From contig CAILUI010000338.1 of assembly GCA_903837355.1 (NCBI GenBank), forward strand, positions 1-63,238: DNA of 63,238 bases, in the 5' to 3' direction. This DNA comes from an uncultured Victivallales bacterium (GTDB lineage Bacteria; Verrucomicrobiota; Lentisphaeria; Oligosphaerales; JAFGRS01). Below are positions 15,391 through 23,634 of this stretch, in pieces; the first letter of the stretch is position 1; every line of letters starts with the position of its first letter. The position numbers were made by a program, and so were the translations under genes. The notes under the pieces are model-generated. The model made no database searches, had not been told where the DNA came from, and was given only the letters and a program-made list of their open reading frames with translations.

Positions 15391-18201
15391 ATGCACGAGG
15401 AACGAACCGGCCAGCGCCGACCCGCCCGCCTGGGGGTCGCCGTTAGCGCCGTCATGCTGGCGCTCGTCGAGGCGGGAGTGGCATTGGGTGCGGTGATCGT
15501 CAGCGGGAGCGATCTCCAGGTGCAGCGAACGACGCTGGCGGTCGACCCCTCCGGGGAGCGCGTGGTCATCCTCTGGGAAAGCACCCAGTTCGCCGCCCAT
15601 GAGCACGTCCGCCTGAACCGCTCCGTCAACGGCGGCCAGCGTTGGCGCGGCGAGCCGCTGGATTTCGGGCTCAACCTGGTGAACGCCTGGTTCTCCGACT
15701 ACCTGCCCGAGGCGAGCATCGACAGCTCCGGCGTGCTGCACGTGCTGTGGTCGCAGCGCACCGACACGACCTCGCCCTACTACGCGCGTTCGCCCGACCT
15801 GGGTGACACATGGACGCCGAAGGCGGCCATCGGCGGCGGCAACCTGCCCCGCGCGTGTGGCCTCGCCCTGAGCGTAGGCAGCACAGGCTCCGACCTGTGG
15901 GCCTTCTACCACGATACCAACTGGCACGCCTACGCCTGCGCCTCCAGCGATGGCGGCCAGTCCTGGTCGGTCCTGGCGGATCTTGATGGGACCGGCTCGG
16001 CCGGTGACCCGGCGCAGGGCTTCTGCTCGGCCGCCGTTGGCCACGGCTCGCGGCGCTATGTGCTCAGGCGGCAAGGCGACGTCCTGCAGGTGCTGGTCGG
16101 TGAGGCCGGCACCTGGTCGGTGCGCCTGCCGCCGACCGCGGGCGGGCCGCTCTCGCTGGCTGCCAGCCACACGCTTGCGGTCGATGCGCAGGGCCGTGTG
16201 TTCATCACTTTCGGGAGTGCGGGGAAGGTCCACTGCCTGCGCTCCGATGACGGCGGGACCACCTTCGCGACCTCGACGCTGGTGGCTTCCGGGGAGCCGG
16301 GCGAGCAGGCCGTCCCGGCGCTGGCACTGCTGCCAGGCAACGGGGTGGCTGTGGCCTGGCAGCACGCCAGCGGGCAGAACGTCGAGGTGCATTACGCGCT
16401 GTCCGCCGATGGTGGCCAGAGCTTCGGCGCCAGCCGGCCCGTGGCGCCGGGAAGGGGACCGCAGACCGCCCCCGACCTCTGCGCCGTCGGCGAGACGCTC
16501 TACGTCAGCTTCACGGAGCAAGGGCAGGCCTGCTTTGCCCGGCTTCCCGAGCCGCCTCCGGCTACGGCCACCGGTGCGGATCGCGCGAACCTCTTCCGTA
16601 ACCCCAGCTTCGACGACTTCGAGGGCCAGGCGCCGCGCGGCTGGACAGTCACCTCCTGGAACCAGGAGTTCCTGCAGGAGCGCTTCGGCCGGGGCGAGCC
16701 CGGGCGCGACGGCAGCGGTTCTTGCCTGGAGCTGCAGGCGGGATCGGGGGCGTCGATCATCACCCTGACCGCCCCTGCCCTCTCCCTGCAAGGTGACGCG
16801 ACTTACTTCCTCAAAGGCTACTACGCCTCGACCTGTGAGAAGGTGCTGTTCAGGGGCGAGTGGTTGGACCTCGCGGGTCAGGCGATTCGGGCCTTCGAGA
16901 TCCGCCTTCCCGAGACGCAGGATGGCTGGGTGCACGTCATCAAGGAGCTGTCCAGCCCGGCCCTGGCGCGGCAACTGCGCTTCTCCATCGAGAAGAAGTG
17001 GCAATCGGGCCGGGTGCGATTCGACGATGTCTCCCTGCGGCTGGGCACGGTGGCGGACTTCGCGGCGGAGTTCGCGCTGGCCGACCCGGCCGCGGCCGAG
17101 CCCTGGTTGCCGATCTTCTCGTGGCTCGGGCCCTACGCCTGGCCGCAGCTCGGCCCGGAGTTGTCCCGCAGCCTGGACCAGGATGAGATCCATCTGGACT
17201 ACGCGCTGGCGGGGTTCACGGTCGGCTACCGGGCGAAGTTCGGGGTGCGCTACCACCCCAGCCCGCCGACCACGGCGGCGGCGCTGGCAGCGTTGGAGCG
17301 TGACCCCGCGGTCTGGACGTACCACGGCGGCGACGAGCCCTCCCAGGAAGCCTTCGCCGGGATCGCCGCGATCCAGCAGACCCTGCGGGACCAGGGCGCG
17401 ACCAAGCCGCTGTGGTATAACCTTCTCCCCACGTATGGGTTCAAGTCCTACGCGGACTACGAGCTGCACATCCGAGCCTACCTGGAGACAGTGCAGCCGC
17501 GGTTCATTACCTACGATCACTACCCACTGTCTGCGGGCAACCGGGCCTACGGCCGCGACGCCTACGCCAACCTGGACATCGTACGGCGCGAGGCCCTGGC
17601 GCACGGGGTGGACTGGGGCGTGATCCTGCAACTGGTGGCCTTTGGCGGCATGCGCAGCCCGGACGAGGCGGAGTTACGCTGGCAGGCCTGCAGCGCCCTT
17701 GCTTACGGCGCCCGCGCCATCGGCTGGTTCACCTATCTCACCGAGGTGGAGTATGGCGGCATGAACTGGCGCGACGCGGTGATCGACCACGACGGCTATC
17801 GCACGCGACACTACACCATGCTCATGCGAGTCAACGAGGAGCTACGCCGGCTCGGCCGGACGCTGGTAGGACTTACCTCGACCGGGGTGTACCATAGCGA
17901 CCCATTGCCCGAACGTACGGCACCGCTATCCGCAGCGCGCCTGCTGCGCGCGGTCGAGGGCGGACCTTGCCTCATCGGCGAGTTTGTCGACGCCCAGGGG
18001 ACCGACTACGTGATGGTGGTCAACCGGGACTTCACGGCGGCTGGCAACCTGAAGCTCACGCTCCAGCAACCAGCCGCGGCAGTCCTGGAAATCAGCAAGA
18101 CAACGGGCGTGCCGGTCCCGCTCGAGGGCTACATTGCCAACTCGGGGACGCTGAACCTGGTCCTGGCGCCCGGGGAAGGACGGCTGCTGCGTCTGCGCTA
18201 G
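15391..18201 (+). CDS. Secreted sialidase-type beta-propeller fused to CBM-like and TIM-barrel domains
   Basis: The protein has 936 aa with a signal anchor (VAVSAVMLALVEAGVALGAV). Residues about 40-390 contain five Asp-box-like motifs (SVNGGQRW, SPDLGDTW, SSDGGQSW, SDDGGTTF, SADGGQSF), the mark of a sialidase/BNR propeller. Residues about 400-555 look like a CBM4/9-type jelly roll (NPSFDDFEGQAPRGWTV; GRVRFDDVSLR). A TIM barrel follows to about 850 with an Asp-Glu pair at 648-649 (GGDEP), then a C-terminal sandwich. ATG 15391 follows GAGAAGG. Catalytic sialidase residues are not evident in the propeller, which may only bind substrate. Confidence 0.7.
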   Translation: MHEERTGQRRPARLGVAVSAVMLALVEAGVALGAVIVSGSDLQVQRTTLAVDPSGERVVILWESTQFAAHEHVRLNRSVNGGQRWRGEPLDFGLNLVNAWFSDYLPEASIDSSGVLHVLWSQRTDTTSPYYARSPDLGDTWTPKAAIGGGNLPRACGLALSVGSTGSDLWAFYHDTNWHAYACASSDGGQSWSVLADLDGTGSAGDPAQGFCSAAVGHGSRRYVLRRQGDVLQVLVGEAGTWSVRLPPTAGGPLSLAASHTLAVDAQGRVFITFGSAGKVHCLRSDDGGTTFATSTLVASGEPGEQAVPALALLPGNGVAVAWQHASGQNVEVHYALSADGGQSFGASRPVAPGRGPQTAPDLCAVGETLYVSFTEQGQACFARLPEPPPATATGADRANLFRNPSFDDFEGQAPRGWTVTSWNQEFLQERFGRGEPGRDGSGSCLELQAGSGASIITLTAPALSLQGDATYFLKGYYASTCEKVLFRGEWLDLAGQAIRAFEIRLPETQDGWVHVIKELSSPALARQLRFSIEKKWQSGRVRFDDVSLRLGTVADFAAEFALADPAAAEPWLPIFSWLGPYAWPQLGPELSRSLDQDEIHLDYALAGFTVGYRAKFGVRYHPSPPTTAAALAALERDPAVWTYHGGDEPSQEAFAGIAAIQQTLRDQGATKPLWYNLLPTYGFKSYADYELHIRAYLETVQPRFITYDHYPLSAGNRAYGRDAYANLDIVRREALAHGVDWGVILQLVAFGGMRSPDEAELRWQACSALAYGARAIGWFTYLTEVEYGGMNWRDAVIDHDGYRTRHYTMLMRVNEELRRLGRTLVGLTSTGVYHSDPLPERTAPLSAARLLRAVEGGPCLIGEFVDAQGTDYVMVVNRDFTAAGNLKLTLQQPAAAVLEISKTTGVPVPLEGYIANSGTLNLVLAPGEGRLLRLR

Positions 18202-18258
18202 CCCTGTTCGTGGGCACCGCGGGCTGCAGGGCAAGTGATGAGCACCTGGAGGTGGGCC

Positions 18259-20145
18259 ATGGGTGGACGATCTGCGTGGGTTGGGCTGTGCCGGACCGTC
18301 GTCTGCTGCATCTGCAGCGCTGCCGGCGCCGACGTGCTGCTCACGGACGACTTTGCCGATGGCGACTACAGCGCGCAGCCGGCCTGGACCGTGGAGTCGG
18401 GCAGCTTCCGCGTCGAGGCCGGGGCGCTGGCCTGCGGACTCGAGGCCAACAGCGCGATCCGCCTCGACCTCGGCAAGACCGCGTGGCGCACGCCGGTGCG
18501 GGTTAGCCTGACGCTGCGCCATGGGGGTGCTGCCGGCAACCACCTCTTCACCCTGGCCCTGCTCGACAGTGCCTCTGGCAAGGGCTATCGCCTGCACGCC
18601 AGTCCGAACCCGGGCTACTTCGGCACCTCCGGCTTCTCCGACGCCGGCACCCCGGGTAAAGCCGGCGCCCATCTGCGTACCGACGCCGCGCCCACGCGGC
18701 TGGAGATCGCCTTCGACCCCGAGCCGAACCGCGTCAGCCTCCGCTGCGACGGCAGCGACGTTTTCACTATGCCCAACGCGCAGGCCTTGGGGAGAGTGGA
18801 CCGGCTGGTGCTGTCCAGCGGCGGCGGACTGGCGTGGCTCGTAGATGATGTCAGCGTCGACGCCGTGGCCATGTCGACAGCGCCCGTTCTGCCGGAACGG
18901 CTGGCGGTGCAACGTGTCTACGTGGGCGGCGTGCCGCACACCGAGGCGCGGGGCCGTCGGCGCACCACCTACGACCCCCAGCAGTCCTTCTTCCAGATTG
19001 GCATCTGGGGGAATCCCACGGGCGAGGTCTGGGGCACCCGCTACGATCTGCAGGTGCTGCGGGACGCTGGCTTCAACACCATGTGGCCCTGGCCGTCCGC
19101 GTCTCTCGACCAGGCCTTGGAGCAAGGCAAAGCAGCCGGGCTCCAGGTCGTCGCCATGAACCCCTTGCCGGAAGCGCTGCTGAGCGCCTGCAAGGACCAC
19201 CCTAATCTGCTGGGAAACGTCTGGGTGGACGAACCCACCGGCCAGTTCTGGGGCAAGGACATGGAGGCGAAGTACGCGGAGTTTGTCGCCTACAAGCGGC
19301 GGACCAACGAGATCGCGCCGGACCTCTGTGTCTTCGTCAACGACGTGCCCTGGATCAGCCCCCCGGCTACCGAGTGGTGGACACGCTGGAACACCGCCGG
19401 CGACATCTCGTGCCATGACAATTACCCCGTCAAACACAGCGCCCAGACGCGGTCCCTGGCGGAGATTGCGGATACGGTTGGCCTGGCGGTCCGCGTGAAC
19501 CAGGAGCAGAAACCCGTGTGGCTGATCGTGGGCGCCTTTGAACAGCCCGGCACGAGCGCCATCCCCTTCCGCTTCCCGACCCCGCTGCAGCTCCGGGCCT
19601 CGGTCTATGCCGGACTGATCCACGGGGCCACCGGCATCGTCTACTTCACCTGGGATACCTACGTCTGCCGCGACGGCAACGTCATCGGCATGGCCCCCGA
19701 CCCCAAAGTGGCCTACGTCCCGTCGCCGCGTCAAGAAGGCTATACGCACCCCACCCCTGCCCGGCCGGACCAGTTGGTTGCCGCGCGCGCCCTGTGGGCG
19801 ATGGCCACTCAGATCAACCGCGAACTCGCCGAACTCACGCCCGCGCTGCTGGCGCCCACTGTCGACCCGCAGCAGGTACCGTATGCCATTTCGGTAACCG
19901 GCCTGGGGCGGACCGAGGAGCCGATCCATGCCTTGCTGAAACCCCAGCCGGACGGCAGCCTGCTCCTGCTCACCGTCAACCTGGAAGACGCCGTCCTCGC
20001 TGCCACCTACACCTTCCCGCCGGCGCTGCAGTCGGTGGAGCGGCTCTACGAGAACCAACTGCCGATCGCACTGGACAAGGACGCCCGGACCTTCACGGAC
20101 ACCTACGAACCCTTCGAGACCCACGTGTACCGGGTCCAGAGGTAG
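18259..20145 (+). CDS. Secreted LamG-like plus TIM-barrel glycosidase-like protein
   Basis: The protein has 628 aa with a signal peptide rich in Cys (GLCRTVVCCICSAAGA). Residues about 25-205 form a concanavalin-like sandwich (LLTDDFADGDYSAQPAW; LRHGGAAGNHLFTLALLDS). The TIM barrel (about 225-555) starts FFQIGIWGNPTGEVWGTRYD and carries GNVWVDEPTGQFW, with Asp324-Glu325 a likely catalytic pair; IVYFTWDTY is a late barrel strand. A sandwich domain ends the protein. ATG 18259 is preferred to 18238 because GGAGGTG (18248-18254) precedes it. An insertion sequence starts one base after the stop codon, leaving the gene intact. Confidence 0.75.
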   Translation: MGGRSAWVGLCRTVVCCICSAAGADVLLTDDFADGDYSAQPAWTVESGSFRVEAGALACGLEANSAIRLDLGKTAWRTPVRVSLTLRHGGAAGNHLFTLALLDSASGKGYRLHASPNPGYFGTSGFSDAGTPGKAGAHLRTDAAPTRLEIAFDPEPNRVSLRCDGSDVFTMPNAQALGRVDRLVLSSGGGLAWLVDDVSVDAVAMSTAPVLPERLAVQRVYVGGVPHTEARGRRRTTYDPQQSFFQIGIWGNPTGEVWGTRYDLQVLRDAGFNTMWPWPSASLDQALEQGKAAGLQVVAMNPLPEALLSACKDHPNLLGNVWVDEPTGQFWGKDMEAKYAEFVAYKRRTNEIAPDLCVFVNDVPWISPPATEWWTRWNTAGDISCHDNYPVKHSAQTRSLAEIADTVGLAVRVNQEQKPVWLIVGAFEQPGTSAIPFRFPTPLQLRASVYAGLIHGATGIVYFTWDTYVCRDGNVIGMAPDPKVAYVPSPRQEGYTHPTPARPDQLVAARALWAMATQINRELAELTPALLAPTVDPQQVPYAISVTGLGRTEEPIHALLKPQPDGSLLLLTVNLEDAVLAATYTFPPALQSVERLYENQLPIALDKDARTFTDTYEPFETHVYRVQR

Positions 20146-20146
20146 G
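20138..20146. repeat. Left 9-bp target-site duplication of the insertion sequence
   Basis: AGAGGTAGG lies directly before the left terminal repeat and is repeated exactly at 21919-21927. It includes the TAG stop of the upstream glycosidase gene. Confidence 0.85.
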
Positions 20147-20168
20147 GGGTGCATGACATTCCTGTCGG

Positions 20169-21575
20169 TTAGGCGGCGTTGCGTTGCGGACCGAAGACAT
20201 GATCCCAGAACGAACCGAGGTCGCCGCCGAGCAGCAGGCACCGTAGGGTGAGCACATCCTGTACGCCCTTGACCCCCCAGAGCATGCCGGAGAGTTTGGC
20301 GCGCTGAGCGACGACGGTCTTGCATCCGGCCTCGATGACGCCGGAGCCGATGAACAAGCCCTGGCTTCTGTAGCGGTCGTAGTGCATGTGAGGGCGGTTG
20401 TGTTCGAGGTAGGCGAGGTTGCGCCGTGCGTCTTCGGGGGCTTTGGCCTGAGGGAGCAGGCTGCGTGCCTGGGCGAAGACTTCCTCTGGCTTGCCGCGCC
20501 GCACCGCGCGTCTCCAGAGCCTGAAGTGCACGGTTGCGTCCCTTCCTTCGCCGAAGAGTGCTTTGCACAGGGCGCGGATATGCTCGGCGGCGTGGTAGAA
20601 GTCCAGGATGTGCACGGCTTTGGGGAAGTTCATGGCGGCCGCTTTCCCGCACCAGTTGGCTCCATCGGAGAGAACCACGACCCGGCGGGCTTTTCTCGCC
20701 CCCCGCCGTACCGCCTCGGCTTTGACGGCGCGGCCAAAGCGATCCGCCGTCAGCAGGCCCGCCAGGTAGGTGGTAGAGTCCGGATCGCGGACGGGCTGCC
20801 CGGTGGCGTCCACCCCGGTCTGAGTGAACACACAGCCCAGGCGCATTTCACGGGTTCTGGCCTTGCCGTCCGGCCCGCGCCCGCGGCGTCCTTCCAGGCA
20901 CTCCTTACGCATCGGGGTGCCAATGCCGTCATAGCTGACATAGAGCGTGTCGGGAGCCTCTGCGGAGGGCTTCCGGTGCGCGTTCCAGCGCCGTGCCCCC
21001 GCTGCGGCTTCCTCCGTCAGCCGGTGGAGGTGGCGGCCGCTGAGAGTGGCACCTGTGGCCTCGTGCAGCAGTTCAGCGGCTGCCTCGAAAGGCATCTGTG
21101 CGGAGAGTTTCGAGACGAGCCGTGCCGTGGCCGGCGTGCAGGAACTCCATAGGCCCAGCACGCCGTCGGCAGGAGCGGAGCCGTCCCCCCCGCCCTGGCG
21201 CGTGTAATAGACTCGCTGAATCCGCAGGTCGCCCCACAGCGAGCGGACCCACACGGGGCGCCGACCCTCGCGACTCATGCCCGGCGGCGTTACGCGCCGG
21301 GCGTCCTCCCGGTCGGCTCGGTCCTGCAGCACGGTGGTCAGCGCCTGCGCCCCAAGGCGGGCCAGAGACGCCTGGATCCTGGCCTCCGCCTCCTGTGTCG
21401 GTACATCGTGCCCAAGAAGCTCCTGAAGAACGGCGCCTATCTCTGCGCGGGCGGCCTCCGCCGCCTGCTCACGGAGCCCCCTTTTTGGTGATCCTCCGGG
21501 ACCACCTTGCGTGCCTTGCGCGTACGCTGTTCCAGCGCGCTCGCATATTCGTCGGTCAGTTCCCGGAAACGGCAC
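20169..21575 (-). CDS. ISKra4-family transposase
   Basis: The frame covers 468 aa. The conserved core includes VSYDGIGTPMRKECLEGRRG (catalytic-region Asp), RVVVLSDGANWCGKAA and HILDFYHAAEHIRALC. It ends with YDRYRSQGLFIGSGVIEAG, the typical ISKra4 Glu segment. The stop lies next to the left terminal repeat. The first residues (MPFPGTDRR...) overlap the upstream ORF in the -1 frame. Because no Shine-Dalgarno supports that Met, the protein may instead be made by frameshifting from the upstream ORF at A5G5 (21477-21486). The coding region appears intact, so the element could be active. Confidence 0.9.
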   Translation of the reverse strand: MPFPGTDRRICERAGTAYAQGTQGGPGGSPKRGLREQAAEAARAEIGAVLQELLGHDVPTQEAEARIQASLARLGAQALTTVLQDRADREDARRVTPPGMSREGRRPVWVRSLWGDLRIQRVYYTRQGGGDGSAPADGVLGLWSSCTPATARLVSKLSAQMPFEAAAELLHEATGATLSGRHLHRLTEEAAAGARRWNAHRKPSAEAPDTLYVSYDGIGTPMRKECLEGRRGRGPDGKARTREMRLGCVFTQTGVDATGQPVRDPDSTTYLAGLLTADRFGRAVKAEAVRRGARKARRVVVLSDGANWCGKAAAMNFPKAVHILDFYHAAEHIRALCKALFGEGRDATVHFRLWRRAVRRGKPEEVFAQARSLLPQAKAPEDARRNLAYLEHNRPHMHYDRYRSQGLFIGSGVIEAGCKTVVAQRAKLSGMLWGVKGVQDVLTLRCLLLGGDLGSFWDHVFGPQRNAA

Positions 21576-21775
21576 CAGTTGGCCACTGCCTCACGGACCG
21601 TCTCAAGCTCGCTGCCCTTGACATACTCGCTGCGGTTCCTGCCGTCGCTCCAGAACTGCAGGTTGTGATACACCCGCCCGGCAGCTGTGCGCATGTCGCA
21701 GAGCCTGCCCCGTTCAAGGGTTCGGATTGACGCGATGTCGTCGAGGATCGTCTCGGGGGTGCGTCTGGTGTCCAT
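21437..21775 (-). CDS. DUF6788-type small protein, upstream ORF of the insertion sequence
   Basis: The protein has 112 aa. It opens RTPETILDDIASIRTLERG and has a conserved YHNLQFWSDGRNRSEYV segment, as in DUF6788 proteins that precede ISKra4-type transposases. The ATG at 21775 is well placed after GAGAGGG, and a promoter-like pair lies at 21842-21869. The C-terminal third is basic (QKGGSVSRRRRPPAQR) and overlaps the transposase frame by 139 nt. It is probably translated alone and as the N-terminal part of a frameshift fusion. Confidence 0.8.
   Translation of the reverse strand: MDTRRTPETILDDIASIRTLERGRLCDMRTAAGRVYHNLQFWSDGRNRSEYVKGSELETVREAVANWCRFRELTDEYASALEQRTRKARKVVPEDHQKGGSVSRRRRPPAQR
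21477..21486 (-). promoter_or_regulatory. Candidate -1 frameshift site A5G5
   Basis: On the - strand the sequence is CACCAAAAAGGGGGCTC. The upstream ORF reads CAA AAA GGG; a one-base backward slip on AAA gives AGG GGG CTC, which is the transposase frame. Poly-A/poly-G runs are common slippage sites in IS elements. Not demonstrated here. Confidence 0.45.
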
Positions 21776-21841
21776 GGCTGGCCCTCTCGGTGTGGTGCTG
21801 GTCGGGCTCCTGACTCAGGGCAGGGCGTGCTGCCAGAACTC

Positions 21842-21869
21842 AGTATATAGCAACCTATATATAAATCAA
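21842..21869 (-). promoter_or_regulatory. Predicted promoter of the insertion-sequence ORFs
   Basis: On the - strand TTGATT (21869-21864), a 16-nt spacer and TATACT (21847-21842) resemble a sigma-70 promoter. The first ORF starts about 60 nt downstream of the expected transcription start. Confidence 0.5.
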
Positions 21870-21918
21870 GCCAAATCCCCCTCGGGTTCTGTCCATCCGA
21901 CATTCCTGTCATGCACCC

Positions 21919-21927
21919 AGAGGTAGG
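21919..21927. repeat. Right 9-bp target-site duplication of the insertion sequence
   Basis: AGAGGTAGG, identical to 20138-20146, directly follows the right terminal repeat. Confidence 0.85.
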
Positions 21928-21984
21928 GGCGCGTTTGACGAGCTATGTTCAACCGGGTAACGGCTCAGAAGGTGTGAAGAAACC

Positions 21985-22064
21985 GGTATCGGGGTCGCTA
22001 TCGGGGTCGGTATCGCTTCGCCAAACCCACCGACGCCGATGGCGATACCGACACTGACCCCGAA
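21985..22064. repeat. GGTATCGGGGTCG-type tandem and inverted repeat
   Basis: The left part contains TATCGGGGTCG twice in tandem and ends in GTCGGTATCGC (22006-22016). The exact inverse GCGATACCGAC is at 22042-22052, followed by GACCCCGA, so an RNA would fold into a long hairpin with a 25-nt loop. It occupies the 204-nt gap between the insertion sequence and the aminotransferase gene. No gene is seen in the gap. Confidence 0.65.
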
Positions 22065-22122
22065 CTAAGCTCGGTGGAATACCTGGGTCGTTACGGACCC
22101 TGAACCCGGTACGGAGACAGGC

Positions 22123-23625
22123 ATGGAATTCGTGGGTGTGAAACGGTCGCTGGCGCAGATCGCCGGGACCGCGTACGTCGAGGGCGTCGCTCAGGCACGG
22201 GCGTTCTTTACGGGTGAGCCAGTGGAGCGGCTACGGGGGTTGCTGCAGGAGCCCGTCGACTTCTGGCCGCCGGCGCTGCAGGCGCGTCTGCAGGCGCTAC
22301 TGCCACAGGTCGGGCAGCGCGTTGTCGAGCCCCTGCGGGACTCGGCGCCGGGCCGCTCGACGCGGGCGTTTACGGCGGCCACGCGCCTGGCCGCGGCGCC
22401 GCTGAATGGCTTTGGCTGGTACCGCATCGGTGAGGACGGCCGGCTGTATGTCATCTCGAAGAGCGAGCACTACCACGCTGCCCTCGGCCACTCCTTCCCC
22501 GGCTACGGACTCGTTGAGCGGGCGCGGGCGCTGGGGATCCCGAATGCGACGCATAACAACACCCGCGGACACCTGACGCGCCGCCTCGAAGAGGAACTCC
22601 TGGCAGCCGTCAATGGTCCGGACGCGGGCGGGCTCGACTGTGTCCTGAACCTTGAGACCGGCAGCCTGGCGCTGGAGGCGGCGCTGAAGCTGGTCCTGGC
22701 CCGCTTCCATCCGCATGCCGCGGGGGCGGAGGCGCCGCCGTACCGCGGTCTGCTGCCGGTGATTCTGGTGATCGGCGACGATGACGGCGGGGTGACGGCC
22801 AACTACCACGGCACCACCATGCTGACCCAGGCTCTGCGCGGGCTCTGGCCCACCCTGGGTACCGGCCTGGAACAGGCCGGACTGTTCCGCGTGCGTGCCA
22901 TCCGGCCGAACTGCACAGCGGAGCTGGAGCGCGCCTTCCGAGAGGAGAGCACGGGCGGGCGGCGGGTCGCGGCGCTGTTCCACGAGATCGTGATGATGAA
23001 CTACGGCGCGCGGTTGCTCTCCGAGTCCTTCCTGCAGCGTGCCTATGAGCTGTGCCGTGAGCACGATGCGGTCACGGTGGTCGACGAGATCCAGTCCTGT
23101 GCCTGGTACGAGGGCGGGTTCCTGCTGCGCGCCTATGGCATTGCGCCGGACATGGTCGCCGTCGGCAAGGGCTTCCCGGGCGTCGAGTTCCCCGCCTCGC
23201 GCTTGCTGTTCCGCTCGCGCTTCGATGTGCTGCCGCAGTTTGGCGCCCTGGTGACCAACGGCCAGGAGGAGTTGGCGTCGCTGGCATGCCTGATCACCTG
23301 GACCTGGCTGCAGGCCAATGGCGCCGCGGTGACGGCCAACGGCCAGCTCCTCGAGCGCAGCCTGCGCGCCCTGGGCCAGGCCTACCCGCGCCTGCTTGCC
23401 GGCGTCGAGGGTCGGGGGCACCTGCTGGGCCTGCACTTCCGCGACCTCGGCCACGGTCGTGCCTTCGCCGAGCGGCTGAACGAGGCGGGCTACGATCTCA
23501 GTGTGCAGACTTACAAGGCGACCTGCCCACCCGTGGCCTTGTGCAAGTTGCCGATCATTGCCGACGCGGCCCTGATCACGGCCTTCACCGCCGCCTGCCG
23601 AGCGGCCTTGGACCAGATCGGCTGA
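22123..23625 (+). CDS. PLP-dependent class-III aminotransferase family protein
   Basis: The protein has 500 aa. Fold type I class-III features are visible: NLETGSLALEAALKL (cofactor phosphate region), YHGTTM, VVDEIQSCAWYEGG (Asp contacting the PLP pyridine N) and MVAVGKGFPGVEFPAS with the Schiff-base Lys. An N-terminal extension of about 100 residues precedes the usual start of the family. The ATG follows ACGGAGAC. Substrate cannot be named; relatives use omega-amino acids or amino-sugar-like ketones. It is convergent with the following - strand gene (9 nt apart). Confidence 0.85.
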   Translation: MEFVGVKRSLAQIAGTAYVEGVAQARAFFTGEPVERLRGLLQEPVDFWPPALQARLQALLPQVGQRVVEPLRDSAPGRSTRAFTAATRLAAAPLNGFGWYRIGEDGRLYVISKSEHYHAALGHSFPGYGLVERARALGIPNATHNNTRGHLTRRLEEELLAAVNGPDAGGLDCVLNLETGSLALEAALKLVLARFHPHAAGAEAPPYRGLLPVILVIGDDDGGVTANYHGTTMLTQALRGLWPTLGTGLEQAGLFRVRAIRPNCTAELERAFREESTGGRRVAALFHEIVMMNYGARLLSESFLQRAYELCREHDAVTVVDEIQSCAWYEGGFLLRAYGIAPDMVAVGKGFPGVEFPASRLLFRSRFDVLPQFGALVTNGQEELASLACLITWTWLQANGAAVTANGQLLERSLRALGQAYPRLLAGVEGRGHLLGLHFRDLGHGRAFAERLNEAGYDLSVQTYKATCPPVALCKLPIIADAALITAFTAACRAALDQIG

Positions 23626-23634
23626 ACGGCGCCG

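Larger units (their letters stand above)
20147..21918 (-). mobile_element. Complete ISKra4-type insertion sequence, 1772 bp
   Basis: The ends are GGGTGCATGACATTCCTGTC (from 20147) and, read inward on the other strand from 21918, GGGTGCATGACAGGAATGTC. The first 12 bases match, the next 5 differ, then GTCGG matches. The differing core is itself an inverted form of the same mini-palindrome (GACATTCCTGTC). The element is flanked by perfect 9-bp direct repeats AGAGGTAGG. It carries a DUF6788-type ORF and a transposase ORF, both on the - strand and overlapping in different frames. An AT-rich right end (21842-21875) contrasts with the GC-rich host. ISKra4-family size and duplication length fit. Confidence 0.92.

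Noticed and set aside
21930..22122. CRISPR-like array
   Set aside because: The repeats are short, adjacent and partly inverted, with no unique spacers.
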